64,000 nucleotides of DNA from Rhizobiales bacterium 2SD (GTDB lineage Bacteria > Pseudomonadota > Alphaproteobacteria > Rhizobiales > Beijerinckiaceae), in contig SCMY01000002.1 of NCBI GenBank assembly GCA_005502805.1, positions 248,001 through 312,000 on the forward strand. The letters run 5' to 3'. This document shows, in pieces, positions 56,680-64,000 of the stretch (position 1 is its first letter; the number at the start of each line of letters is the position of its first letter). Below the pieces are notes generated by a model, which saw only the letters and a list, made by a program, of their open reading frames with translations, had not been told where the DNA came from and did not search any database. A program made the position numbers and the translations under genes.

Positions 56680-57327
56680 TCAGAACTTGTAGCTGAGACG
56701 GGCGCGGACGACCGAGAAGTCGGTGCCGACCTTGGTCGCAGCGCCAAGGATGTTCTTCTCGCCGAGGTCGACGTACTGATACTCGACACCAGCAACCAGG
56801 TTGTTGGTGAAGGCATACTCGATGCCGCCGCCGACAGCGAAGCCGCCGGTGTGGGTGCGATCCGACGAGAAGTTCAGGGCCGGGATCGAGGTCTTCACGT
56901 TGCCGTAGGCCCAACCACCGGTGGCGTACACCAGGAACCGGTCGAAGGCGACGCCGGCGCGAGCGCGGACGGTGCCGTACCACTCGGTCTTGACGTTGAC
57001 CAGGCCGAGGTTGCTGCCGCTGCTCAGGTCAGCGCCCTGGAAGTCAGCTTCCGCGCCGATCACGAACTGGCCGATCTGGTAGTTGTAGCCGACCTGGCCA
57101 CCACCGACGAAGCCGTCGAGATCGCCGACATTGGCGAAACCGTTGGCGTTCACATTGCCGAAGCCGTAGCCGGCGTTGGCACCGACGTAGAAGCCGGTCC
57201 AGGTGAAGGCGGGAACGTAGACCGGGGCGACGACCGGGCCCTTGCGGCTCGGCAGGTCAGCGGCGGAGGCAGCGCCGGCGGCGAGCAGGCCGAGGGCCGC
57301 AACGCCCGAAAGCAGATACTTCTTCAT
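56680..57327 (-). CDS. Outer membrane beta-barrel protein (Omp25/Omp31-like porin)
   Basis: 215 residues from ATG 57327 with TAAGGAG upstream. Signal peptide KKYLLSGVAALGLLAAGAAS, cleavage near ASAAD. The mature protein is an eight-stranded barrel: FTWTGFYVGANAGYGFG at the start and FSVVRARLSYKF at the end, with the C-terminal Phe for BAM recognition. It is one of the major outer-membrane proteins of this order. An IR lies upstream at 57498-57535. Confidence 0.93.
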   Translation of the reverse strand: MKKYLLSGVAALGLLAAGAASAADLPSRKGPVVAPVYVPAFTWTGFYVGANAGYGFGNVNANGFANVGDLDGFVGGGQVGYNYQIGQFVIGAEADFQGADLSSGSNLGLVNVKTEWYGTVRARAGVAFDRFLVYATGGWAYGNVKTSIPALNFSSDRTHTGGFAVGGGIEYAFTNNLVAGVEYQYVDLGEKNILGAATKVGTDFSVVRARLSYKF

Positions 57328-57694
57328 GACGAACTCCTTAGTCATCGTATTCTCCGGCGCTGGCCGGTGGTGATTTCAGTGACCTCTATATAAGGCCGGT
57401 GGCGGGCCGTGTCTGTTGCGGCGAGAACACATCTGCCGGTCAGACCGAGGCGAAATTGCGGCACGATCCAGAACAAGCAAGGCATATTGATCAATTCCGG
57501 TTAGCCATTGTTAAGACTGTGTGAATGGCTAACCGAATACTAACGCAACGGCAGCGACTACGGACGGCCATCACATAATCGCCCTGATAGGCTTTTGGTT
57601 CCATCGCGGGCGCAATTCTGTCATGCGCCGGCTGCTTGCAGCCCGCTCCGGCGCGTGCTTTAGCCGACAGGTCTGTCTTTCGTCCGAGACCTGT
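57328..57694. other. Intergenic region between porin and glycosyltransferase
   Basis: About 365 bases without a good coding frame. It contains a TATATAA-like element near 57387 (minus-strand -10 for the porin is likely) and a perfect 12-base inverted repeat (57498-57535). The right part, 57623-57694, is formally open in frame with the glycosyltransferase but has poor codon use. Confidence 0.6.
57498..57535. promoter_or_regulatory. Perfect inverted repeat upstream of the porin
   Basis: CGGTTAGCCATT (57498-57509) and AATGGCTAACCG (57524-57535) are exact complements around a 14-base spacer. It lies in the shared upstream region of the divergent porin and glycosyltransferase genes and may be a dimeric regulator site or an mRNA hairpin. 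Confidence 0.55.
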
Positions 57695-58498
57695 GTGCCC
57701 CCGCTTTCGATCTTCATCATCGCACGTGACGAAGCCGACCGGATCGGGCGCACCATAGCCGCGGTCCGGGTTCTGAGCGATGACATCGTCGTGATCGATT
57801 CCGGCTCGACCGACGGGACCCAGGCTATCGCGGCGAATTTGGGTGCGCGCGTGATCGAGCGCGACTGGCCAGGCTACGGCCCGCAGAAGCGTTTCGCCGA
57901 AGAGCAGTGTCGCCATCCCTGGCTGCTCAATCTCGACGCCGACGAGGTGACCCCGGAGGATCTCGCCGCCGAGATCGCGGCTCTGTTCGCCAAGGGCGAG
58001 CCGGCCTGCGACGCTTATCGTATCCGCATCGCCGAGATCTTCCCCGGCGAAGGCGCGCCGCACCGCTTCGCCTATGCGTTGTCACCGGTCCGTCTCTACC
58101 GGATCGCCAAGGGACGCTATTCTCCCTCCCCGGTCCATGACCGCGTCGATCTGGCGCCGGATGCCCGGGTCGGCAAGCTGAAAGGCACGATTCACCACTA
58201 TTCGGTGCGCTCGCTCGGCGAGCAGATGGCCAAACTCAACGCCTATAGCGACGCGCAGGCCGACGATCTCGACGCCCGCGGCGAGACACTGTCGGCCTTC
58301 CGGCTCGCCGCTGAATTTCCCGCCAATTTCGTCAAGGCCTATATCGGGCGACGCCATGCCCTGCGCGGGGTCTACGGCTTCATGACCGCGATGAACTACG
58401 CCTTCTATCGCTATCTGCGCGTGGCGAAGCATTGGGAGCGCCGCCTTCAGCGCCGCAGCGCCCGCAACAATGGTGACGGACCTGGCCATGGCGGCTGA
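57695..58498 (+). CDS. Family 2 glycosyltransferase (WaaE/KdtX-like)
   Basis: 267 residues from GTG 57695 (PPLSIFIIARDEADRIGRTI). ATG 57623 would add 24 residues with poor codon use and no family match. GT-A motifs are VVIDSGSTDGTQAIAA and LLNLDADEVTPEDLA (the DxD). The family adds glucose to the lipopolysaccharide core; the acceptor is unproven here. Its stop overlaps the following SDR gene. Confidence 0.88.
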   Translation: MPPLSIFIIARDEADRIGRTIAAVRVLSDDIVVIDSGSTDGTQAIAANLGARVIERDWPGYGPQKRFAEEQCRHPWLLNLDADEVTPEDLAAEIAALFAKGEPACDAYRIRIAEIFPGEGAPHRFAYALSPVRLYRIAKGRYSPSPVHDRVDLAPDARVGKLKGTIHHYSVRSLGEQMAKLNAYSDAQADDLDARGETLSAFRLAAEFPANFVKAYIGRRHALRGVYGFMTAMNYAFYRYLRVAKHWERRLQRRSARNNGDGPGHGG

Positions 58499-59237
58499 GG
58501 TCGCCCTCGTCACCGGCGGCGCGAGGCGCATCGGCCGCGCCATCGCCCTGCGCCTGGCCGAGGCTGGCTATGCGGTCGCGATCCACTGCAACAACTCGCG
58601 CGCCGAGGCGCTGGCGCTGGCGGGCGAGATCGGCGCGGCAGGCGGGCGGGCTCATGTCGTCGTCGCCGATCTCGTCGATCCAGCGGCGGTCGAGCGGATC
58701 GTGCCGGAGGCCGAAGCTGCGCTCGGGCCGGTCAGCCTGCTCGTCAACAGCGCCTCGAGCTTCCTGGTCGACGACTTGCTGGCGCTCGACGTGCCGACCT
58801 GGAATCGCCAGTTCTCGATCAATCTCAGGGCGCCGTCCGTGCTCGCCGGAGCGATGGCCAACCACCTGCCTGCGAACCGCCAGGGCTCGGTCGTGAACAT
58901 CGTCGACCAGCGCGTCTGGAAGCTGACGCCGCAATATTATTCCTACACGCTGACCAAGGCCGCACTGCTGACGGCGACGACGACGATGGCGCAGGCGCTG
59001 GCGCCACGCATTCGTGTCAACGCGGTCGGTCCCGGGCCGACCTTCGCCAACCCCCATGACGGCGAGGCGCTGCTTGCGGCGGAAGCCGGCGGCACGCCGC
59101 TCGGCCGCAAGGTCGAGGCAGAGGATATCGCCGAGGCGGTGCTGTATCTGGCGCGCGCCAGGGCCGTGACCGGCCAGATGATTGCTGTCGATGCCGGCCA
59201 GCACATCGCCTGGCGCACGCCCGACATCGTCGATTGA
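58470..59237 (+). CDS. SDR family oxidoreductase, pteridine-reductase-like (FolM type)
   Basis: 255 residues (ATG 58470) or 249 (ATG 58488, MAAEVALVTGGARRIGRAIA). The N-terminal TGGARRIG matches the TGX3RXG motif typical of FolM and pteridine reductase. The catalytic YxxxK is YSYTLTKAALL. The C-terminus VTGQMIAVDAGQHIAW matches FolM-like proteins. It likely reduces dihydromonapterin or dihydrofolate with NADPH. It overlaps the glycosyltransferase end by 11-29 bases. Confidence 0.88.
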   Translation: MVTDLAMAAEVALVTGGARRIGRAIALRLAEAGYAVAIHCNNSRAEALALAGEIGAAGGRAHVVVADLVDPAAVERIVPEAEAALGPVSLLVNSASSFLVDDLLALDVPTWNRQFSINLRAPSVLAGAMANHLPANRQGSVVNIVDQRVWKLTPQYYSYTLTKAALLTATTTMAQALAPRIRVNAVGPGPTFANPHDGEALLAAEAGGTPLGRKVEAEDIAEAVLYLARARAVTGQMIAVDAGQHIAWRTPDIVD

Positions 59238-59285
59238 CTGCAAGCGCGGCGCCGCCGCGCGAGCGGCGGCGTCGCGATGGGTGGA

Positions 59286-59573
59286 TCAGGCCGCCGCCTT
59301 GTTCTTGATGGCGCCGATGATCGCAGTGAGGATCGCGCCGCCGGCGCCGCCACTGATCAGGTTGGTGATGACGCCGCCGACGCTGAGATTGCCGCCCATT
59401 GCCGCAGCCGAAATCGCCGGCAGCACGATGGGAATGAGCTGACCGAGCACACCGCCGCCGACCAGGCCTGCGATGGTATTGCCGATTGTGCCGATATCAA
59501 ATGTAGGAGAGGCCTTGCCGGCCGCATTGCCACCGATCGCGCCTGCGACCAGGTTCATCAGGATCTGTTCCAT
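59286..59573 (-). CDS. Small Gly/Ala-rich hydrophobic hypothetical protein
   Basis: 95 residues from ATG 59573 (MEQILMNLVAGAIGGNAAGK). Two glycine-zipper-like segments (IAGLVGGGVLGQLIPIVLPA, then GGAGGAILTAIIGAIKNK) could insert in or coat membranes. Small proteins of this pattern are conserved in Hyphomicrobiales, but I know of no function. GAGGG lies upstream. It converges with the SDR gene. Confidence 0.72.
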   Translation of the reverse strand: MEQILMNLVAGAIGGNAAGKASPTFDIGTIGNTIAGLVGGGVLGQLIPIVLPAISAAAMGGNLSVGGVITNLISGGAGGAILTAIIGAIKNKAAA

Positions 59574-59735
59574 GTTCAATCCCTCAGCCAAGGTGGATGG
59601 CGGAGGGAGGATGCCTGCCTGTCACCGCGTGCGCAACTCGGCATCGCTGCAAGCTGGCGCCGCAACGAGGCGTTGCAGCGACTTAACCACCGGAATCATT
59701 CGCAAGGCGGCACGATCAGCCGGCAGATTTGAACC

Positions 59736-60500
59736 TCAGCCCAGCGCGATCGCCGAGATCAGCCGCCCGTAGTCGGCTTCCTGCCGGTGAGTCGCGCGGC
59801 GATAGCTGTAGAAGCGCGCCTCGTCGCCATAGGTGCACAGGGCCATGTCGTAGAAGCGGCCGATGCCGGCCTCCTGCGCGCGATGGGCGATGAAGGCCGG
59901 CAAATCGAACATCGCATGCGCCGGCCGTTCCGAGGCATGGAAGAAGCGGGAGAAGGTCGCGTTCTCGCCCTTGAAGCGCTCGATGAATTCCGGGCCGACC
60001 TCATAAGCCGCGACGCTGATCGTCGGCCCGAGCACGGCGATGATCCGCTCGCGCCTGGCGCCGAGCTTCTCCATCTCGGTCACGGTCGCGCCGATCACGC
60101 CGGTGAAGGCGCCCTTCCAGCCGGCATGGGCGGCGCCGATCACGCCGGCCCCGGCATCGGCGAACAGGATCGGGCCGCAATCGGCGGTGGAGATGCCGAG
60201 CGCGACGCCATGCGCGATCGTGACCATCGCATCGGCCTTGGGCCGCTCCGCCGGCCAGGGTCCGGTGACCACGGCGACATCAGGCGAGTGCACCTGATGG
60301 ACGCTGACCAGCCCATCGCGCTCGACGCCCATCTGCTGGGCCATGCGGGCACGATTCTCCGCGACATCAGTCTGGTCGTCGTTCGAGCCGAGCCCGCCGT
60401 TCAGCGAGGCATAGATCCCGCCGGAGACGCCGCCCTCGCGGGTGAAGAAGGCGTGGCGGATACCGGGTTCATGGGCGAGGTCGGGCGAGGTGATGAACAT
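59736..60500 (-). CDS. Purine nucleoside phosphorylase/laccase-domain protein YfiH (PgeF family)
   Basis: 254 residues from ATG 60500 (MFITSPDLAHEPGIRHAFFT). The family has HAFFTREGGVSGGIYASLN, VHQVHSPDVAVV, STADCGPILFAD and IGAAHAGWKGAFTGVIGAT; the metal/substrate Cys and His are retained. Members act on adenosine-type nucleosides or edit peptidoglycan precursors. The gene lies 22 bases after the MidA-like gene and is probably in the lgt operon. Confidence 0.92.
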   Translation of the reverse strand: MFITSPDLAHEPGIRHAFFTREGGVSGGIYASLNGGLGSNDDQTDVAENRARMAQQMGVERDGLVSVHQVHSPDVAVVTGPWPAERPKADAMVTIAHGVALGISTADCGPILFADAGAGVIGAAHAGWKGAFTGVIGATVTEMEKLGARRERIIAVLGPTISVAAYEVGPEFIERFKGENATFSRFFHASERPAHAMFDLPAFIAHRAQEAGIGRFYDMALCTYGDEARFYSYRRATHRQEADYGRLISAIALG

Positions 60501-60522
60501 GGCGGCGCATCCATTCTTGAAA

Positions 60523-61620
60523 TCAGCCCTGCTCTGGCAGGCGATGAAGGTCAAATCCGGGCAGGAGCGGCAGTTTCGGGTCGGCGACGGCCAGCACCTT
60601 GAAGAGCTCGCCCATCGCCGTCGGCCCGGTCTCGATCAGGCGCTCGACGCCGCTGGCGAGCATCTCAGCCTGCTCGGGCGTCGCGCGACGGGACAGCGCC
60701 TCGAAGCGCTGCTGCAATCCCAGCGCCAGCAGGAAGTCACGCTGCGTGACGACGCCATGCGCCGCAGCTCCTGCTGCGAGCCCGGCCTGCGCCATCCGGG
60801 CGAAATCGACATGCACGGTGAGATCGGCATCGCCGGGTTCGGCCAGCACGTCGACGAATTCATGGCGCTTCAGCGCCTGCAACGTATCGCCGAAGCCGGA
60901 GCGAGCCGGACCGTAATCGATGAACAGCCCTGCGCCGCCCTCGATTGCGACATGCCGGGCGACGGTTGCGACCGCTTCCGACGCCGCGGCGGGCTGTTCC
61001 AGCACGGAGCCGGCCGGAGCAATGAGCGAGAGCGAACAGTCGGGCTCGCCCGCCAAGCCGAAACCGAGCCGCCCTTGGTCACCCAAGCCGACCAGCCGCT
61101 CACGCCAGCCTTCCGGCGTATGTACGAACTGGTCGAGCGGCAGCGCGTCGAGGAATTCGTTGGCGACGACGATCGCGGGGCCTTCCAGCGCCTGGTCGAT
61201 CCGATCATACCAGCGCGGCTCCACACCGCACGCAGCCAGCGTCTCTTTCTGCCGCTCGCGCAGGACCGGGCTCGTCTCGACCAGATGGATCGAGAGCGCA
61301 TCGCGAAAACCCGGCAGCACCCGCGCCGCCCGCAGCATGTCCTGCATCAGCGTGCCGCGTCCCGGCCCGAGCTCGATAAGACGGATGGAGGACGGCGCGC
61401 CCATCGCCTGCCAGGCGCTGGCGGCCCAGAGCCCGATCAGCTCGCCAAAAATCTGGCTGATCTCGGGCGCGGTGGTGAAGTCGCCATCCGCGCCGAACGG
61501 GTCCTGCTTCATGTAGTAGCCATGGCGGGGATGGCCGAGGCAGAGCGCCATGTAGCGCGAGACGCCGATCGGCCCTTCCTGGCGAATCAGCTCCGCCAGC
61601 TCCTGCGCCAGGGCGTTCAC
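60523..61620 (-). CDS. MidA/NDUFAF7-like SAM-dependent methyltransferase
   Basis: 365 residues from GTG 61620, overlapping the lgt stop by four bases. COG1565/DUF185 family: MALCLGHPRHGYYMKQDPFG, FTTAPEISQIFGELIG, LIELGPGRGTLMQDMLR (SAM site) and FIDYGPARSGFGDTLQA. The human homologue methylates an Arg of complex I subunit NDUFS2; bacterial members may do likewise. It is the middle gene of the lgt-midA-yfiH run. Confidence 0.92.
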   Translation of the reverse strand: MNALAQELAELIRQEGPIGVSRYMALCLGHPRHGYYMKQDPFGADGDFTTAPEISQIFGELIGLWAASAWQAMGAPSSIRLIELGPGRGTLMQDMLRAARVLPGFRDALSIHLVETSPVLRERQKETLAACGVEPRWYDRIDQALEGPAIVVANEFLDALPLDQFVHTPEGWRERLVGLGDQGRLGFGLAGEPDCSLSLIAPAGSVLEQPAAASEAVATVARHVAIEGGAGLFIDYGPARSGFGDTLQALKRHEFVDVLAEPGDADLTVHVDFARMAQAGLAAGAAAHGVVTQRDFLLALGLQQRFEALSRRATPEQAEMLASGVERLIETGPTAMGELFKVLAVADPKLPLLPGFDLHRLPEQG

Positions 61621-62441
61621 GCCGCAGCCGGTCCTTTCCGCCGCAGGACGAGGTAAAGACCAGCGAGAAACAGCGGCGCCGACAGCACCATGCCCATGGT
61701 CAGCCAGTTCGTCCCGAACAGGAAGCCGAGCTGCGGGTCTGGCTCGCGGAAGAACTCGCAGGTGGTGCGGGCGATGCCATAGCCCATGCCGAACAGCCCG
61801 GCGACGAGGCCCGGCCGCTTCAACCCGCCCGCTCTCACGACGATCATCAGGATCACCAGCAGGAGCAGGCCCTCGCTGAACGCTTCATAGAGCTGGCTCG
61901 GATGGCGCGGCACCGGGCCGCCATGCGGAAACACGATCCCCCACGGCAGGTCCGGCGCGGGCCGCCCCCAGAGCTCGCCATTGACGAAATTGGCGATGCG
62001 GCCGAGGAACAGGCCGATCGGCGCCACCGCAGCGCCGAGATCGAGCGCCGAGAGCGGCGGATAGCCGCGCCTGATGGCGAAGACCCACAGGCCCGCTGCG
62101 GCGCCGACGAGCCCGCCATGGAAGGACATTCCGCCCTTCCACACCGCGAAGATCTCCAGCGGATTGGCGAGATATTCGGGCAGATTATAGAACAGCACGA
62201 AGCCGAGCCGGCCGCCGATCACGACGCCGAGCGCGGCGAACAGCAGGAAATCGTCGAGCGAATCAGGGCTCGGCCGCGCCCGGCCGCCCCAGAGCGACTC
62301 GGCGGCCGCAAGCTTGCGCGCATACCACCAGCCGCCGAGCAGGCCGACGACATAGGCGAGCCCGTACCATTTGATCGAGAGCGGCCCGAGCTGCAGCGCG
62401 ACCGGATCGATCACCGGGAAGGGAATGGCGAAGACGGGCAT
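61617..62441 (-). CDS. lgt: Prolipoprotein diacylglyceryl transferase
   Basis: 274 residues, about seven membrane helices. Attaches diacylglycerol to the lipobox Cys of prolipoproteins. Conserved motifs: SIKWYGLAYVVGLLGGWWYA, GGRLGFVLFYNLPEYLANPL (with the essential HGGLVGA region MSFHGGLVGAAAGLW) and GRIANFVNGELWGRP. It heads the lgt-midA-yfiH operon. Confidence 0.97.
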   Translation of the reverse strand: MPVFAIPFPVIDPVALQLGPLSIKWYGLAYVVGLLGGWWYARKLAAAESLWGGRARPSPDSLDDFLLFAALGVVIGGRLGFVLFYNLPEYLANPLEIFAVWKGGMSFHGGLVGAAAGLWVFAIRRGYPPLSALDLGAAVAPIGLFLGRIANFVNGELWGRPAPDLPWGIVFPHGGPVPRHPSQLYEAFSEGLLLLVILMIVVRAGGLKRPGLVAGLFGMGYGIARTTCEFFREPDPQLGFLFGTNWLTMGMVLSAPLFLAGLYLVLRRKGPAAA

Positions 62442-62517
62442 GGGCTATGGATCCGGATTGCGCGCTGCGGTGATGCAGGGCGCGCGGTGCCCGGGTCAAG
62501 AGGTCAGAGAGCCGCGC

Positions 62518-63084
62518 TCAGGCACGCCCGCGCACCCGTGCCTCCGCGAGCACCGGCTCTGCCGAGAGCTCGGGCGAGGCTGGCGGCAGGTCGGTCGGCA
62601 GATGGTGCTGGATCGTCAGCGCCAATTCGTCGAAGCCGTTGTCATAGGTCGAGACGCGCAGGCGCGGCCCCTCGAAGGAGGAAATCCAGAGATAGCCGGT
62701 CCACTCCGTGCCGATCCGGGCGAGCTCGTACCAGCTCATCGTGATCGTCCGGCCGGTGATCGTCCGGCGCTCGATGCGCTGGCTGTTCCAGCGTACCTGC
62801 TCGACCAGGGCCTGGGCCGCCAGGAACAGGGTCAGGCCGGCAAAGGCGCTGGTGAAGAGCAGCCCCGAGGTTCGATCGACGCGCTCGCCCCAGACCACCA
62901 GCGTCGCGACCGCGGTGATCAGCAGGCCGGCGAACAGGCCGAGCCAGAAATACGGGCCGGGCGTCAGATAGCGCCATTCGCCGTGCCGCCGCGCTCGCCG
63001 TCGCTGCAGGCAGACGCAGAGTGCGGTCACGGCCATGAAGGCTGGAACGAACAATGCGACCTTCATCAGGAAGTCGACAAGCAT
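62518..63084 (-). CDS. Membrane protein with three helices and a C-terminal PH-like domain
   Basis: 188 residues. Three predicted membrane helices (about 5-25, 46-66, 73-93), then a cytoplasmic domain (RIERRTITGRTITMSWYELA, then YLWISSFEGPRLRVSTYDNG) resembling a bacterial PH domain. No family is assigned. It lies upstream of lgt on the same strand, with 76 bases between, so it may share its promoter. Confidence 0.75.
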   Translation of the reverse strand: MLVDFLMKVALFVPAFMAVTALCVCLQRRRARRHGEWRYLTPGPYFWLGLFAGLLITAVATLVVWGERVDRTSGLLFTSAFAGLTLFLAAQALVEQVRWNSQRIERRTITGRTITMSWYELARIGTEWTGYLWISSFEGPRLRVSTYDNGFDELALTIQHHLPTDLPPASPELSAEPVLAEARVRGRA

Positions 63085-63227
63085 GGAGGCCTCGGGCGAA
63101 GCGGAGCCTTGCCTCTACCGGACCTTGCAACAAACCCGAAGCGCAACCCATCGGAATGGCAAAGAAGCCGTTGCAGGATTCCGCCACTCCTAACAAGACC
63201 GGCTCATCTTGCCGAGCAGAGTGATGT

Positions 63228-63737
63228 CTATCCTGGACACTCCGGCACTTGAAATTCAGCGCGATACGGGCTCCCGCCGGCACCGAATGTTGAGATGCAC
63301 TCGCGACGTTCGGCGGGGCTATAGAATCGGTATTTGCCTTCCCGATCTCTGCTGGCCGCACCAAGATAGGTCCATGTGGACGAGTCGAAGTGACGATACT
63401 CGGCAAACTCAGCTAACCGGGGTGGCTTGGCATCTCTCACTTCCACCGCAGAGCAGCAGCCACCTCCACCGATCACGATGAAAAAATTCTCGGGAGTCAC
63501 ATACAGATTTGCATGGGTTGCGGGTCCCCAGTCCGTCCACATTTTGGTCCTGGCCTCGCCTCGACCATTTTTGACCAGCAGTTCGTGACGGCTCTCAAAT
63601 CCGTCCGACCAGATCTCGAAATGAGCAGTCGTATCGGGAAAGGGCAGTGGAACAGCTAGTTCTCGGACCAAGCGCTCGCCACAAGCGGTCAGAACAAACA
63701 GGAGGATCGCAAAATAGGGCCATCCAAAGAGCTTCAT
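63228..63737 (-). CDS. Hypothetical lipoprotein
   Basis: 169 residues from ATG 63737 (MKLFGWPYFAILLFVLTACG). The lipobox LTAC places the anchor Cys at 19. The mature part includes a CC pair (GGGGCCSAVEVRDA) and further Cys residues near the C-terminus. GC content is lower than in neighbours. No family is recognised. ATG 63767 is an alternative start. Confidence 0.72.
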   Translation of the reverse strand: MKLFGWPYFAILLFVLTACGERLVRELAVPLPFPDTTAHFEIWSDGFESRHELLVKNGRGEARTKMWTDWGPATHANLYVTPENFFIVIGGGGCCSAVEVRDAKPPRLAEFAEYRHFDSSTWTYLGAASRDREGKYRFYSPAERRECISTFGAGGSPYRAEFQVPECPG

Positions 63738-63805
63738 CGCTAATGCGCCGTCCAATCCGCTAGCCATACCGCTCCTGACATGACGAAGCGGCTGCGGCAT
63801 CCTAC

Positions 63806-64000
63806 ATGCAGGCCATGAATCGCGAACGCCCAGACGACGTGCCGGAAGAAGAGTTCGAGGACGAGGAGGAGCTGTCTTCCGCGCCCGAGCCCGCGCTCGA
63901 TCTCGGCGAGGCCGCTCCCGGCGCGCTCAAGGCCGGGATCGAGGTGATCGCCGACTTCGCGAAACATCTGCCGAACAAGCCCGGCGTCTACCGGATGTTC
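63806..64000 (+). CDS. uvrC: UvrABC excinuclease subunit C, N-terminal part
   Basis: The first 65 codons; the gene runs off the window. The N-terminus is acidic (RPDDVPEEEFEDEEELSSAP), a common extension in alphaproteobacterial UvrC. It leads into the start of the GIY-YIG domain (AKHLPNKPGVYRMF). UvrC makes both incisions in nucleotide excision repair. ATG 63815 is an alternative start. Confidence 0.88.
   Translation, partial: MQAMNRERPDDVPEEEFEDEEELSSAPEPALDLGEAAPGALKAGIEVIADFAKHLPNKPGVYRMF

Overview
The window is one stretch of a high-GC alphaproteobacterial chromosome, most likely Hyphomicrobiales and possibly Bosea-like (genus guess is moderate to low confidence). This rests on several things. 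RpoD and DnaG look rhizobial, DnaG having lost its zinc ligands. An LsrB/VtlR-type LysR gene lies directly after trxB. There is an Omp25/31-type porin, carB-greA and trxB are linked, and palindromic intergenic repeats of the kind common in this order are present. Genes are dense, on both strands, with many 1-4 base stop/start overlaps. I see no tRNA, rRNA, CRISPR array, transposase or integrase.

Layout. 1-5.2 kb: an EAL c-di-GMP phosphodiesterase, HlyU-like protein, a TetR-controlled small membrane protein behind a 43-base perfect palindrome, LysE exporter plus YjbQ, and small proteins. 5.4-6.8 kb: a PAAR protein fused to a C39-like cysteine protease, overlapped by a twin-arginine exported partner. 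This looks like an orphan type VI secretion effector and immunity pair. 6.9-15.3 kb: housekeeping rpoD, dnaG, YqeY-like gene and carA, among a LysR gene and two NIPSNAP paralogues. 15.3-16.9 kb: an AT-rich island with two orphan genes. 16.9-17.9 kb: prephenate dehydrogenase behind a possible leaderless tyrosine leader peptide with competing hairpins. 17.9-28.3 kb: regulator-target pairs (TetR/DUF998, LysR/EamA, MarR/cupin-VOC, ArsR/AHSA1), an inositol-phosphatase-like gene with cfa, a methyltransferase with a DUF1772 protein, and GtrA.

28.3-31.1 kb: a probable zinc-starvation operon (COG0523 GTPase and AztD) behind a Zur-like box. 31.2-37 kb: catabolic and efflux genes with local LysR and ArsR regulators. 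37-42.3 kb: a methyltransferase, carB and greA. 42.5-44.2 kb: small exported proteins, including a tandem paralogous pair. 44.2-48.8 kb: Lrp, ELM1-like protein, trxB, lsrB-like gene, a candidate small RNA, and ogt. 48.9-56.5 kb: MsrP, a second ArsR/AHSA1 pair, EamA, an iron-type alcohol dehydrogenase, RNase T2, RlmJ and a GST. 56.6-64 kb: porin, glycosyltransferase, pteridine-reductase-like SDR, YfiH, MidA-like methyltransferase, lgt, and the start of uvrC.

Most of the window is ordinary core genome. The most unusual pieces are the PAAR-protease pair, the tyrosine leader region, the AT-rich orphan island, the sRNA candidate after the LsrB-like gene, and several dense operator palindromes.
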